Shown: positions 12,481 through 19,734, counted from the stretch's first letter. The stretch is 64,000 bases of DNA from Microvirga makkahensis (GCF_009830105.1 NZ_WURB01000001.1:496001-560000), one strand, 5' to 3'. The notes: generated by a model from the letters alone, not told the origin. A program made the numbers and translations.

Positions 12481-13105
12481 GAGAGCCCCCACGTTCCGGA
12501 TCCGCCCGGAACGGAGCACTCAATCAATCGCCGTTCAGGAGGCAGGTCAACACGAGCACAAGGGAAAGGTGAATATCATTCACCGGACATGCGCCTGAGA
12601 CGTTTCCATTTGCGCGGAGCCATCACTTCCCTAGGGTCTGCCGTGTCTCCCGTGAAGAGCCCCATTCTCTTCACTCCGGGACCGGTCACCGCCAGGACGC
12701 GTCGGCGGGGCCTGCTCGGGCCCGCCGACGCGCAAGACCAAGATCCCCGGGACTGGCCGGAAATGACGAGGGTAAGGCGAGAACGATGCGAGACCAGCCG
12801 GACGAGCCGCTCTTGGGCGGCAAGTGTCACGCGCCGCGCCCCCGTCACCTGCTAAGGGGATACCAGATGACGGGGGCTTTCCCGGCACACGCGCTCCGGG
12901 AAGGAAGGCGGGCCCTCGTGAGAGGCAGGCATAGAAAAGGTCCATGCCCGCCGGTTTTGAAAGGTCTCCCGACAGCCGCCGACGATGGCGAACCTAGCGT
13001 GCCTCCCATCCCGCGGATGTGCGGCGGCGCACGGGCTTGGCCATCGATCAAGGGGTCAGACAATGATGTCCGTTCCCTGGATTGCTCCGGCGTTCGCCGG
13101 ACAGC
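12481..13105. other. long gene-free region with two strong stem-loops
   Basis: No frame has both a good start and a recognisable product. Two strong structures stand out. At 12698-12732 there is a 12-bp perfect stem (CGCGTCGGCGGG with its complement) around an 11-base loop. At 12838-12877 there is a 10-bp stem (GCCCCCGTCA/TGACGGGGGC) with a 20-base loop, followed by TTT. It could hold a non-coding RNA or decayed sequence. Confidence 0.5.
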
Positions 13106-13129
13106 AAAAAGGCGGCACGGGAGGCCGCC
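13106..13129 (-). terminator. rho-independent terminator after DUF3309 gene
   Basis: Read on the minus strand, GGCGGC and GCCGCC form a 6-bp stem with a 7-base loop followed by five T. It lies 29 bases past the DUF3309 stop codon. Confidence 0.8.
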
Positions 13130-13157
13130 TCTCCGCACCCCCTTGAAGCGCGCCTGC

Positions 13158-13316
13158 TCAGAGCCGTCCCATCAGCAGAAGGACGATGAGGATGAGCAGG
13201 ATGACGCCGAGCAGGCCGCTCGGGCCATAGCCCCAGCCGCGGCTGTAGGGCCATGCGGGCACGGCGCCGATGAGCAGGAGAATGACGAGGATGAGCAGGA
13301 TGGTGCTGACGCCCAT
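13158..13316 (-). CDS. DUF3309 family small membrane protein (52 aa)
   Basis: A 52-residue hydrophobic protein matching DUF3309 end to end: STILLILVILLLIG, the conserved centre PYSRGWGYGPSG, and a second hydrophobic stretch ending LLMGRL. Two short membrane segments flank the aromatic turn. Its function is unknown, but these proteins are common in Methylobacteriaceae and Rhizobiales. A near-perfect GGAGG lies 6-10 bases before the ATG. It is divergent from nepR-ecfG, and a weak EcfG-like box lies in its upstream region, so it may belong to the general stress response. Confidence 0.9.
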   Translation of the reverse strand: MGVSTILLILVILLLIGAVPAWPYSRGWGYGPSGLLGVILLILIVLLLMGRL

Positions 13317-13424
13317 GATGTACCTCCAAAAGGGGTGTGTCCGCCTCGATGCTGCCTCCCGTTCCATGGATCAACCACGAACGGAACCCGCAGCCCTCGG
13401 TCGAAACTGAGCTGTTGGAAGGAA

Positions 13425-13449
13425 AACTTGGCCGTTCGGATTTAGTTCC
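13425..13449 (-). promoter_or_regulatory. weak EcfG-like box upstream of DUF3309 gene
   Basis: On the minus strand GGAAC (13449-13445) and AGTT (13428-13425) are 16 bases apart. The -10 departs from CGTT at its first base. Spacing and position are right, giving a leader of about 100 bases. Confidence 0.3.
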
Positions 13450-13491
13450 CAGGGGCGGGCGCGGGGGCCCGGGAGGAATCTCTGCCGTGAC

Positions 13492-13516
13492 GGAACGATC
13501 GACACGGCTTGGCGTT
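13492..13516 (+). promoter_or_regulatory. EcfG-type promoter of nepR-ecfG (GGAAC-N16-CGTT)
   Basis: A perfect match to the alphaproteobacterial general-stress sigma consensus: GGAAC at 13492-13496, 16 bases, CGTT at 13513-13516. A transcript starting near 13523 fits the NepR start at 13596 and excludes an earlier in-frame ATG at 13509. It implies that EcfG drives its own operon, as known in other species. Confidence 0.85.
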
Positions 13517-13595
13517 ACCTCAGCGGCGATTGGGTGCCGCCGCGAGCGCGACCCCTGCGGGAGGTCGCCGTCTCAAAACGGATCAGGACGACCCG

Positions 13596-13823
13596 ATGCA
13601 AAAAAAGAATCCAAAGCACATGTCTCAATACGATCCAGAGCCTGTTCCGGGCCTCAGAAAATCATCGTCACCGGCACTCAGCCGCTCGGTCCAGACCCAG
13701 CTCGGCCAGCGCCTGCGGCAGTTCTACGAAGCGCTGGCGCTCGGCGAGCAGCCGGTTCCGGATCGCTTTATCGAGATCATCAATCGCCTGGACGAGCGGA
13801 AGCCGGAGAAGCAGCAATCATGA
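13596..13823 (+). CDS. nepR: NepR family anti-sigma factor
   Basis: A 75-residue anti-sigma factor that holds the general stress sigma factor EcfG inactive until phosphorylated PhyR takes NepR away. The conserved NepR core is at residues 30-66: TQLGQRLRQFYEALALGEQPVPDRFIEII in part, with the signature PVPDRF. Termini are polar and disordered, as usual. The ATG at 13596 follows an EcfG promoter; MSQY at 13623 is an alternative. The stop overlaps the ecfG start by four bases (ATGA), so translation is coupled. phyR, often adjacent or divergent in this order, is not in the window. Confidence 0.92.
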   Translation: MQKKNPKHMSQYDPEPVPGLRKSSSPALSRSVQTQLGQRLRQFYEALALGEQPVPDRFIEIINRLDERKPEKQQS

Positions 13824-14368
13824 GCATCGACATCGATCTTCGCGACTCCATGCTCAAGGCGACGCCCAATCTGCGCGCCTTCGCCATCTCTCTGACGAAC
13901 AACGTGGACCGCGCGGACGATCTCGTGCAGGAGACATTGATGCGGGCAATCGCCAATATCGAGCGCTTCCAGCCCGGCACCAACATGCAGGCGTGGCTCT
14001 TCACCATCCTGCGCAATCTCTTCCATTCCGAATACCGCAAGCGGCGGCGCGAGGTGGAGGATGCGGACGGCAAATATGCGGCTGCCCTTTCCGTGCAGCC
14101 CGACCAGTTGCCGCATCTCGATTTCGAGGACCTGCAGAAGGCGCTGGCGCGCCTGCCGCACGACCAGCGCGAGGCACTGCTGCTGGTGGGCGCCTCGGGC
14201 TTCTCCTACGAGCAGGCCGCCGAGATCTGCGGCTGCGCGGTCGGGACCATCAAGAGCCGCGTGAACCGGGCACGCAACCGCCTCGCGGAATTGATGCATT
14301 TCGACGATATGGACGAGGACATCGGCCCCGATCGCGTGACCCTCTCGGTGATGCACGCGGTCGCCTGA
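13820..14368 (+). CDS. ecfG: EcfG-family general stress response sigma factor
   Basis: A 182-residue ECF sigma factor, the output of the PhyR-NepR-EcfG partner switch. Region 2 spans about residues 10-75 (NNVDRADDLVQETLMRA, MQAWLFTILRN, FHSEYRKRRRE) and region 4 about 105-165 (LPHDQREALLLVGASGFSYEQAAEI, VGTIKSRVNRARNRL). A linker rich in acidic residues joins them. It overlaps nepR by four bases. The promoter ahead of nepR matches the target consensus of this very sigma group, so positive feedback is likely. Confidence 0.93.
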   Translation: MSIDIDLRDSMLKATPNLRAFAISLTNNVDRADDLVQETLMRAIANIERFQPGTNMQAWLFTILRNLFHSEYRKRRREVEDADGKYAAALSVQPDQLPHLDFEDLQKALARLPHDQREALLLVGASGFSYEQAAEICGCAVGTIKSRVNRARNRLAELMHFDDMDEDIGPDRVTLSVMHAVA

Positions 14369-14483
14369 CGAGACGCCTCTCGGCTCAACGCCGTAAGCCC
14401 GGCGAAGCGGCAGACCGCTTCCGGGCTTTCATTCATCGGATATCGCGGGACTGGCGTTCGCGGCATCGGGAGCCGCAACCGGA

Positions 14484-14765
14484 TTACCGGCGCCGGAACT
14501 GCTGGTTACCGCGCTGCGGGGGACGCGGACCCGACGATGCACCCGAGTCCTTGTGGCGGAAGATGAGCCGGCCCTTCTCGAGGTCGTAGGGCGACATCTC
14601 GACAGTCACGCGGTCGCCCGCCAGGGTCTTGATGCGGTTCTTCTTCATCTTGCCGGCGGTGTAGGCGATGACCTCGTGGCCATTGTCGAGCTGCACGCGG
14701 TAGCGCGCATCCGGCAGAATTTCAGTCACAAGTCCTTCGAAGGTGATCAGCTCTTCCTTTGCCAT
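14484..14765 (-). CDS. infA: translation initiation factor IF-1 with C-terminal tail
   Basis: A single OB-fold S1-like protein that binds the 30S A site during initiation. Residues 1-72 match IF-1 ([20 protein letters not shown], the [17 protein letters not shown] core, [21 protein letters not shown]). A basic Pro/Gly/Arg-rich tail of about 20 residues follows ([17 protein letters not shown]) and exceeds the standard 72-residue length. Start at 14765 rather than the in-frame upstream ATG, because it begins with the family MAKEE. It lies downstream of csp, separated by a terminator. Confidence 0.95.
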   Translation of the reverse strand: MAKEELITFEGLVTEILPDARYRVQLDNGHEVIAYTAGKMKKNRIKTLAGDRVTVEMSPYDLEKGRLIFRHKDSGASSGPRPPQRGNQQFRRR

Positions 14766-14784
14766 GCAAAGCCTTCCTCGTAAC

Positions 14785-14845
14785 AAAAAGGCCGCTCCTC
14801 AGGCGGAACGGCCGATAAGCAAGAGAGCGTGCCGGGCACGCTCTC
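14785..14845 (-). terminator. tandem hairpin terminator after csp
   Basis: On the minus strand a 10-bp AGAGCGTGCC/GGCACGCTCT dyad at 14824-14844 is followed by a 9-bp GGCCGTTCC/GGAGCGGCC stem (one G-U pair) and five T at 14789-14785. It ends csp transcription just before infA. Confidence 0.8.
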
Positions 14846-14857
14846 CAGTATCAAACC

Positions 14858-15067
14858 TTACGCGTTCTGCAGGTTCACTGCAGAAGTACGGCCGGTGCGC
14901 TGATCCGTCTGAAGCTCGTAGGAGATCTTCTGACCCTCGCGCAGGCCACGCATACCGGCGCGCTCGAGCGCCGTTGCATGGACGAACACATCCTTGCCGC
15001 CGTTGTCGGGCTGGATGAAACCATAACCCTTGGTTTCATTGTACCACTTCACGGTTCCCTGTTCCAT
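14858..15067 (-). CDS. cold-shock domain protein
   Basis: A 69-residue single cold-shock domain that binds single-stranded RNA or DNA. RNP1 (KGYGFIQPD, residues 13-21) and RNP2 (VFVHATAL, 27-34) are both present. The sequence opens with MEQGTVKWYNETKGYGFI, typical for CspA-type proteins. The ATG at 15067 has AAAGGA upstream; a far longer frame starting before it is not used. The leader of 100-200 bases to the next gene may carry thermal control, as in other csp genes, but no element was resolved. Confidence 0.95.
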   Translation of the reverse strand: MEQGTVKWYNETKGYGFIQPDNGGKDVFVHATALERAGMRGLREGQKISYELQTDQRTGRTSAVNLQNA

Positions 15068-15274
15068 GGGAAATCCTTTCACTGTCGCTTGCACGTGGGC
15101 GAGGGCCGAAGCCAAGCCGCCCGTTAGTCGATATTGGTAGAGAGAAGGAACGTGCGCTCGGCAGTGCCAAAGCGAAGTAGCCCAGTCGTCCGGCCAAATG
15201 TCGATGCAAGAATAAGTAGGGGAAGGATTTGGCAATTGCAAGGCAGGACGGCTAAGCCTTGTTGGGTAGCTTCG

Positions 15275-15535
15275 TCAAGCGGATCGGCCACCACGAAGGC
15301 CGGAAATGAAGGCTTGCAGAGCCTGTTCCCCATCCTCCGTGAAGCGGATCTCGTCGCCATCCGCCTCGATGAGCCCCCGCTCCGTCAGCTCGGACACGGC
15401 CGCATCGCTGGCCTTGTGGCCGGCCCCGTCGCGCTGCACCACGCTCCTGACCATCTGGCCGCTGGACAATTGGTGATAGGCCGCGAAGGCGAAGACCGCC
15501 AGGGCCTCGTCGCTCAAATCGAATAATTGCGCCAT
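15275..15535 (-). CDS. hypothetical protein with probable winged-helix fold (86 aa)
   Basis: An 86-residue soluble protein not assigned to a named family. ALAVFAFAAYHQLSSGQMVRSVVQ and VSELTERGLIEADGDEIRFTEDG resemble the helix-turn-helix and wing of small winged-helix proteins, the last part forming a beta-hairpin. The AGAGGTGC before the ATG is a usable ribosome-binding site. It lies between csp and the BON gene. It could be a DNA-binding regulator, but that is inference from pattern only. Confidence 0.6.
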   Translation of the reverse strand: MAQLFDLSDEALAVFAFAAYHQLSSGQMVRSVVQRDGAGHKASDAAVSELTERGLIEADGDEIRFTEDGEQALQAFISGLRGGRSA

Positions 15536-15624
15536 GGAGCACCTCTGCCTTCAGGATCGCTGCGTCACCCGTCAATGCGCTCCCCGCGGACCCGTTCAAG
15601 CGGGGCATTGAAAATGTGGGGCGA

Positions 15625-15649
15625 GGAACGGCTTTTGCGGCCTCACGTT
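15625..15649 (+). promoter_or_regulatory. EcfG-type promoter of the BON-domain gene (GGAAC-N16-CGTT)
   Basis: Perfect consensus: GGAAC at 15625-15629, 16 bases, CGTT at 15646-15649. The predicted start near 15656 leaves a leader of about 50 bases before the ATG at 15709. Confidence 0.85.
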
Positions 15650-15708
15650 GTCGGAGCAAGGCCGCGCCCGGAGGCCGGCCCATTCCCAGCACAGGAAGGA
15701 GCGCTCCC

Positions 15709-16512
15709 ATGGCGAACGATCGCTACCGCGACGATGACGACGGCTACATCGCCCGTCGAGGCTTCGGCAACGAACGCGCCGGCTACGACCGCAGCCGCGA
15801 GGCCAGCTACGAAAGGACGCCCAGGCGCGATTACGGGGATTCCGCAGGCTACGGCTCCGGCGGCTCCACCCGCGACTGGCACGACGTGGTCGGGGAGGAC
15901 CGCGACTACGATTCCTCCTCGATCTTCCGCTCGGGGAGCAATCGGGACTGGGCCTCTCCCCGGTCCGGCGGCTCCTACGGACGCGACCGGGAAGGGTACG
16001 TTTCGGACACGTTCGGGCGCGGCTCGCGCGACTATGACGAGGACAGGAGTTTCCTCGACCGCGCCGGAGACGAGGTGCGCTCCTGGTTCGCCGACGATAA
16101 CGCCGAGCGCCGCCGTGACAGGGACACGCGCCAAGCCGGTCAGTATCGCGGCCGCGGCCCGAAGGGCTACCAACGCTCCGATGCCCGAATCCTGGAGGAC
16201 GTGAACGACCGCCTCACGGAGGATCCACATGTCGACGCCTCCGAGATCGAGGTGTCCGTGTCGAACCGCGAGGTCACCTTGAGTGGCATCGTGAACAGCC
16301 GCTTCGAGAAGCGGCACGCGGAGGACCTCGCGGAATCCGTCTCGGGAGTCACCCATGTGCAGAATAACCTGCGCGTCCAGCAGGCGGCCGAGATGGGCAT
16401 GGGCGGCAGCATGCTCTCGGGCGCAGGCGCTGCGGGCGCCGGAACGGTCGGCCGTGCCGAGGCGAGTACCGCAAGCACCGGCGGCACCCGCGGCGGAAAA
16501 CGCGGCGCCTGA
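15709..16512 (+). CDS. BON domain-containing stress protein
   Basis: A 267-residue protein. Residues 1-125 are a low-complexity, Arg/Asp/Tyr/Gly-rich segment with many RDYD/GRDR repeats. Then comes SWFADDNAERRRD (about 124-136), a motif seen in similar BON proteins, and one BON domain at about 155-222 (ILEDVNDRLTEDPHVDASEIEVSVSNREVTLSGIV in part, ending VTHVQNNLRV). The C-terminus is Gly/Ala-rich. BON domains bind membranes and occur in osmotic-stress proteins such as OsmY. No signal peptide is seen, unlike OsmY. ATG 15709 follows AGGAAGGAG. A perfect EcfG promoter lies upstream. Confidence 0.85.
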   Translation: MANDRYRDDDDGYIARRGFGNERAGYDRSREASYERTPRRDYGDSAGYGSGGSTRDWHDVVGEDRDYDSSSIFRSGSNRDWASPRSGGSYGRDREGYVSDTFGRGSRDYDEDRSFLDRAGDEVRSWFADDNAERRRDRDTRQAGQYRGRGPKGYQRSDARILEDVNDRLTEDPHVDASEIEVSVSNREVTLSGIVNSRFEKRHAEDLAESVSGVTHVQNNLRVQQAAEMGMGGSMLSGAGAAGAGTVGRAEASTASTGGTRGGKRGA

Positions 16513-16675
16513 CCCGGCCCGCCCTCCAGGAGGACCGCTTTTCCCCTGGAAATCCGCTGTTCATCGGCCTGGATGCGCCCTGCCCTCTTGGGAGCGGGGC
16601 GCTCCTGTCGTACCAAGATCTTGCCTTTTCCCGCATGCGCACGAGGTCATAGTGACGGGAAGGATGAGGACGACC

Positions 16676-17050
16676 ATGGCAGGAATCTCCGTCACGCTCG
16701 AAGGCGACAACATCCAGATCGCGTTCCAGAAGGATGAGCAATCGACCGCCGTGGTCATGGATCCTCATGCCGCCCGCTCTCTGGTCAAGGCTCTCAGCCA
16801 GCTCCTCATCGCCATCGGCGAAAGCAGCGAGGACCAGGAGGAGGCCCCGGAGGAGCTGGTGGAGGTCACCTCCTCCACCATCGACGTGGGAACCGACGAG
16901 CATGGGTTTGCGGTGGTGGGCCTGCAGGCCGGGATGATGCCGCCCTTCCTGTTGCGCCTCAAGGACGACGAGGCCCGGCACATCGCCAACAGCCTGCTCG
17001 AAATTCTGAACAGCCCGAGGGATGTGCGCATCTCTCACGGGGATCATTGA
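16676..17050 (+). CDS. hypothetical protein (124 aa)
   Basis: No family recognised. The 124-residue soluble acidic protein has an N-terminal beta-strand/helix unit (ISVTLEGDNIQIAFQ, then AARSLVKALSQLLIAIG), an acidic linker EESSEDQEEAPEEL-like stretch near residues 52-62, and a second unit ending DEARHIANSLLEILN. The two halves look similar, so an internal duplication is possible. ATG 16676 has AGGATGAGGA just upstream; an ATG at 16664 is an alternative. No EcfG box was found before it. Confidence 0.6.
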   Translation: MAGISVTLEGDNIQIAFQKDEQSTAVVMDPHAARSLVKALSQLLIAIGESSEDQEEAPEELVEVTSSTIDVGTDEHGFAVVGLQAGMMPPFLLRLKDDEARHIANSLLEILNSPRDVRISHGDH

Positions 17051-17128
17051 TCGCAGCGATCCTCGCAAGCGTCCAGGCCGGGGCGGCGCGATCGAGGACT
17101 GCTTTCGCGGCGCCAGCGGAGCCGCTGC

Positions 17129-17153
17129 GGAACTTCATATCTGCCATACGGTT
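17129..17153 (+). promoter_or_regulatory. candidate EcfG promoter (GGAAC-N16-GGTT)
   Basis: GGAAC at 17129-17133 and GGTT at 17150-17153, 16 bases apart, one base off the consensus -10. It lies 43 bases before an ATG that could start the nucleotidyltransferase gene. Confidence 0.4.
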
Positions 17154-17195
17154 GTCGAACGCGGGTCATCATCGGCTCCGCTTTGGACAAAGCCT

Positions 17196-18011
17196 ATGGC
17201 AGCTCACGACCCAGACCTCACCTCCAATGCTTTCCACAGCGTTCCCACCATGAATGCAAAGGCGGAGCCGACACTCAAACATCCGGAGTCCGAGGCCTTC
17301 TACGCCGAGGCTCTGCGAGAGCTGAACCAGCTCGGCCTCCCTTTTCTGCTCGCCGGCACCTACGCACTTTCGGCCTATACCGGCATCACCCGCCCCACCA
17401 AGGACCTCGACATCTTCTGCAAGGCCGGCGACTACACGCGGGTCCTGTCGCACTTCAAGAACCTCGGGTACTCCGTCGAGATCGAGGACGACCGCTGGCT
17501 CGGCAAGGTGTTCAAGGGCCAGTACTTCTTCGATGTGATCTTCGCCTCCTCGAACGGCACGATGCCGATCGGCGATCCCTGGTTCGAGCATGCGCGGCAG
17601 ATCGAGGTGTTCGGCCATCCGGTCCGCATCGTCGGTCCGACAGAGCTCGTCTGGTCCAAGTGCTTCATCCAGCTCCGCCACCGCTATGACGGGGCGGATG
17701 TGGCACACACGATTTTGAAAGCGCACGATCAGATCGATTGGCACCGCCTGCTGGCCTACATGGAAGTTCATTGGGAAGTGCTGCTCATGCACCTGCTCAA
17801 CTTCCGCTGGATCTATCCCTCCGAGCGCGACAAGGTCCCGCGCTGGGTCATGGACGAGTTGCTCGACAGATTGGCCAAGCAGCTCGACCTGCCGCCGCCG
17901 CAGATGAAGGTGTGTCGAGGGCGGATGTTCTCCCGGATCGATTACGAGATTGACGTGAAGCAATGGGGCTTCGCCGATGTCGGCGGCGAAGGTGAATGGC
18001 GGAATGAGTGA
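17196..18011 (+). CDS. nucleotidyltransferase family protein
   Basis: A protein of about 271 residues with a pol-beta-like nucleotidyltransferase fold: LPFLLAGTYALSAY followed by TRPTKDLDIFC (Gly-containing loop, then the D-x-D metal motif KDLDIF), and later VDLIFASS-like FFDVIFASSNG carrying a further acidic residue. Such proteins resemble MNT/AbiEii-type enzymes. The true start may be ATG 17250; 17196 is preferred because an EcfG-like box ends 43 bases upstream. The stop overlaps the phosphoesterase gene by eight bases, so the two are coupled and may act together on an unknown nucleotide or protein target. Confidence 0.75.
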   Translation: MAAHDPDLTSNAFHSVPTMNAKAEPTLKHPESEAFYAEALRELNQLGLPFLLAGTYALSAYTGITRPTKDLDIFCKAGDYTRVLSHFKNLGYSVEIEDDRWLGKVFKGQYFFDVIFASSNGTMPIGDPWFEHARQIEVFGHPVRIVGPTELVWSKCFIQLRHRYDGADVAHTILKAHDQIDWHRLLAYMEVHWEVLLMHLLNFRWIYPSERDKVPRWVMDELLDRLAKQLDLPPPQMKVCRGRMFSRIDYEIDVKQWGFADVGGEGEWRNE

Positions 18012-18726
18012 TGTTGAGAAGACCTTGAAGATCGCGGCCATGGGCGACCTTCACGTGCGTGAAGACAATGGCATCTCCTATCGCGACTTGTTCAGCGACA
18101 TCTCCAAGGAGGCGGATGTTCTCGTCCTTGCCGGCGACCTGACGGATCTGGGCAAGCCGAAGGAGGCGGAGATTCTCGCGCAGGACCTCAAGGCCTGCTC
18201 GATCCCGGTCGTGGGCGTGCTCGGAAATCACGATTACGAATGCGGTGCCCACGAAGAGGTGGCGCATATTCTTCGCAAAGCGGGCATGAAGTTGCTCGAC
18301 GGGCAATCGGTGGAGATCGACGGTGTCGGCTTCGTCGGCGTGAAGGGATTTGCGGGCGGTTTCGGCCGGCGCATGCTGGGCTCTTTCGGCGAGCCGGCCA
18401 TCAAGCAGTTCGTGAGCGAAACCATGAACGAGACGCTGCGGCTCGAGAACGCCATGCGCCAGGTGCGCGCCAAGCGCTCCGTCGTGATTCTGCATTACGC
18501 GCCGGTTGCCGACACCATCGAGAGCGAGCCGCTGGAGATCTATCCGTTCCTCGGCTCCTCGCGCCTGGCCGAGACCATCGACCGATTCAAGGTCAGCGCC
18601 ATCGTGCACGGCCACGCGCATCGCGGCCGTTTCGAAGGGCGCACTCCGGGCGGACAGCCCGTCTACAACGTCGCCAAGCACATCGAGAAACCGACGGGCA
18701 AACCTTACGCAATCCTCGAAATCTGA
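18004..18726 (+). CDS. metallophosphoesterase (calcineurin-like)
   Basis: A 240-residue binuclear metallophosphoesterase. All family motifs are present in order: GDLHVRED (D-x-H), LAGDLTDLG, VLGNHDYE (GNHD), ILHYAPV and the final HGHAHRG. A central HFAGGFGRRM-like insertion (GVKGFAGGFGRRMLGSF) may shape the active site. The substrate cannot be predicted. The start at 18004 lies inside the end of the nucleotidyltransferase gene; an in-frame ATG at 17977 is possible. The pairing of an NTase with a phosphoesterase suggests addition and removal of the same group, which is inference. Confidence 0.88.
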   Translation: MSDVEKTLKIAAMGDLHVREDNGISYRDLFSDISKEADVLVLAGDLTDLGKPKEAEILAQDLKACSIPVVGVLGNHDYECGAHEEVAHILRKAGMKLLDGQSVEIDGVGFVGVKGFAGGFGRRMLGSFGEPAIKQFVSETMNETLRLENAMRQVRAKRSVVILHYAPVADTIESEPLEIYPFLGSSRLAETIDRFKVSAIVHGHAHRGRFEGRTPGGQPVYNVAKHIEKPTGKPYAILEI

Positions 18727-18736
18727 TCCTTGGTTC

Positions 18737-18961
18737 CTACAATCGCGTTCCCGGATCGGTCGGGTTCCCGGGCAGGTAGTCGGGTTCGGAGCCCGGCCCT
18801 TTGGGATCGGTGATTCCCGGATCGTTCACGGGATAGGGCGTGCGCGGACCGGTCGGCCCCGTATCCGGCAGATCGTCGGGATCGGAGCCGGGCGGCGGCA
18901 TGTCGCTTGGAATGTTTCCACCCGGCAACGGCTCGTCTGTCGGCATTCCTGGATTGACCAT
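18737..18961 (-). CDS. Pro/Gly/Asp-rich small hypothetical protein (74 aa)
   Basis: A 74-residue low-complexity protein. Half of its residues are Pro, Gly or Asp, with repeated units such as PGMPTDEPLPGG, PPPGSDPDDLP, TGPTGPRTPYP and DPGITDPKGPGSEPD. It must be largely disordered. No signal peptide is seen. Start at 18961 with AAGG directly and AGGGA nine bases upstream; the frame continues upstream but without the compositional bias. Two EcfG-like boxes on this strand lie 40-105 bases upstream. It may be a desiccation- or stress-related disordered protein, by analogy only. Confidence 0.6.
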   Translation of the reverse strand: MVNPGMPTDEPLPGGNIPSDMPPPGSDPDDLPDTGPTGPRTPYPVNDPGITDPKGPGSEPDYLPGNPTDPGTRL

Positions 18962-18997
18962 CCTTATCGTCCCTGTCGAATTGTCCGTGATCAGGTC

Positions 18998-19022
18998 AAC
19001 CGGCCCATGGAAATCGGGTTCC
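18998..19022 (-). promoter_or_regulatory. candidate EcfG promoter for the Pro-rich gene (GGAAC-N16-GGTT)
   Basis: On the minus strand GGAAC (19022-19018) and GGTT (19001-18998) stand 16 bases apart, about 37 bases before the ATG at 18961. It is one base off consensus. Confidence 0.45.
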
Positions 19023-19038
19023 GAATGTTGAACCTTTC

Positions 19039-19065
19039 GGAACCCCTGCCCCACTCGTCCGTTCC
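19039..19065 (+). promoter_or_regulatory. EcfG-type promoter of the pfpI gene, readable on both strands
   Basis: On the plus strand: GGAAC 19039-19043, 16 bases, CGTT 19060-19063, a perfect match. The same block also reads GGAAC (19065-19061), 16 bases, GGTT (19044-19041) on the minus strand. The plus-strand start near 19070 fits the pfpI ATG at 19101. Confidence 0.8.
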
Positions 19066-19100
19066 ACCGCCGTCCCCCTTTCAAGACAATGGAGAGCGTC

Positions 19101-19682
19101 ATGCCTGACATTCAGCAGGCCAAGATCCTCATCATGGCGACCGATGGCTTCGAGCAATCGGAGCTCATGGTTCCGCGGCAGAAGCTTTCGGAGGCAGGCG
19201 CGACGGTCGAGGTGGCCGCGCCGAAGTCGCGCATGAATCAGGCCGAGATCCGCGGCTGGGACGAGAAGGACTGGGGCAAGAGCGTGAAGGTCGACAAGGA
19301 TGTCGAGAGTGTCGATCCCTCTTCCTACGACGCGCTCGTACTGCCCGGAGGCCAAATCAATCCCGACAAGCTGCGCACCGAACAGAAAGCGATCGAGATC
19401 ATCCGCGCCTTCTACTCGTCAGGCAAGGTGATCGCCGCTATCTGTCACGCTCCTTGGCTTCTCGTCGAGGCAGGCGTGATCAAGGACAAGAAATGCACCT
19501 CCTACCACTCCATCAAGACGGACATCGTGAACGCCGGCGGCGAGTGGCGCGATGAAACCGTCGTGGCGGATCAGGGCGTGATCACCAGCCGCAACCCGGG
19601 CGATCTCGAGGCCTTCGTCAGGAAGATCGTCGAGGAAGTTCGCGAGGGCTCGCACGCCGGTCGCCGCCAAGCTGCCGAGTAA
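19101..19682 (+). CDS. PfpI/DJ-1 family type 1 glutamine amidotransferase-like protein
   Basis: A 193-residue cytosolic protein of the PfpI/YhbO group (DJ-1 superfamily), members of which act as chaperone-like or glyoxalase/deglycase stress proteins. The conserved DGFEQSEL acidic segment is near residue 14, LVLPGGQINPDKLR near 76, and the nucleophile cysteine in IAAICHAPWLL near 112, with the following His. GGAG precedes ATG 19101, favouring it over 19089. A perfect EcfG promoter lies upstream, which agrees with a role in stress survival. Confidence 0.9.
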   Translation: MPDIQQAKILIMATDGFEQSELMVPRQKLSEAGATVEVAAPKSRMNQAEIRGWDEKDWGKSVKVDKDVESVDPSSYDALVLPGGQINPDKLRTEQKAIEIIRAFYSSGKVIAAICHAPWLLVEAGVIKDKKCTSYHSIKTDIVNAGGEWRDETVVADQGVITSRNPGDLEAFVRKIVEEVREGSHAGRRQAAE

Positions 19683-19704
19683 CCGTTCACGCACTCGCGC
19701 ATAC

Positions 19705-19734
19705 AAAAAGCGGCCGGTGGAAACCGGCCGCTTT
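19705..19734. terminator. bidirectional terminator between pfpI and the Tim44-like gene
   Basis: A 9-bp perfect stem GCGGCCGGT/ACCGGCCGC with a GGAA loop, AAAAA on the left and TTT on the right, lies between two convergent genes. Confidence 0.85.

Noticed and set aside
12508-12536. GGAAC followed by CGTT upstream of the PEBP-like gene
   Set aside because: The spacer is 19 bases, outside 16-17, and the orientation does not fit a gene.
12786-13445. A 219-codon plus-strand frame across the gene desert and the DUF3309 gene
   Set aside because: It overlaps DUF3309 antisense, has no ribosome-binding site and only low-complexity charged text.
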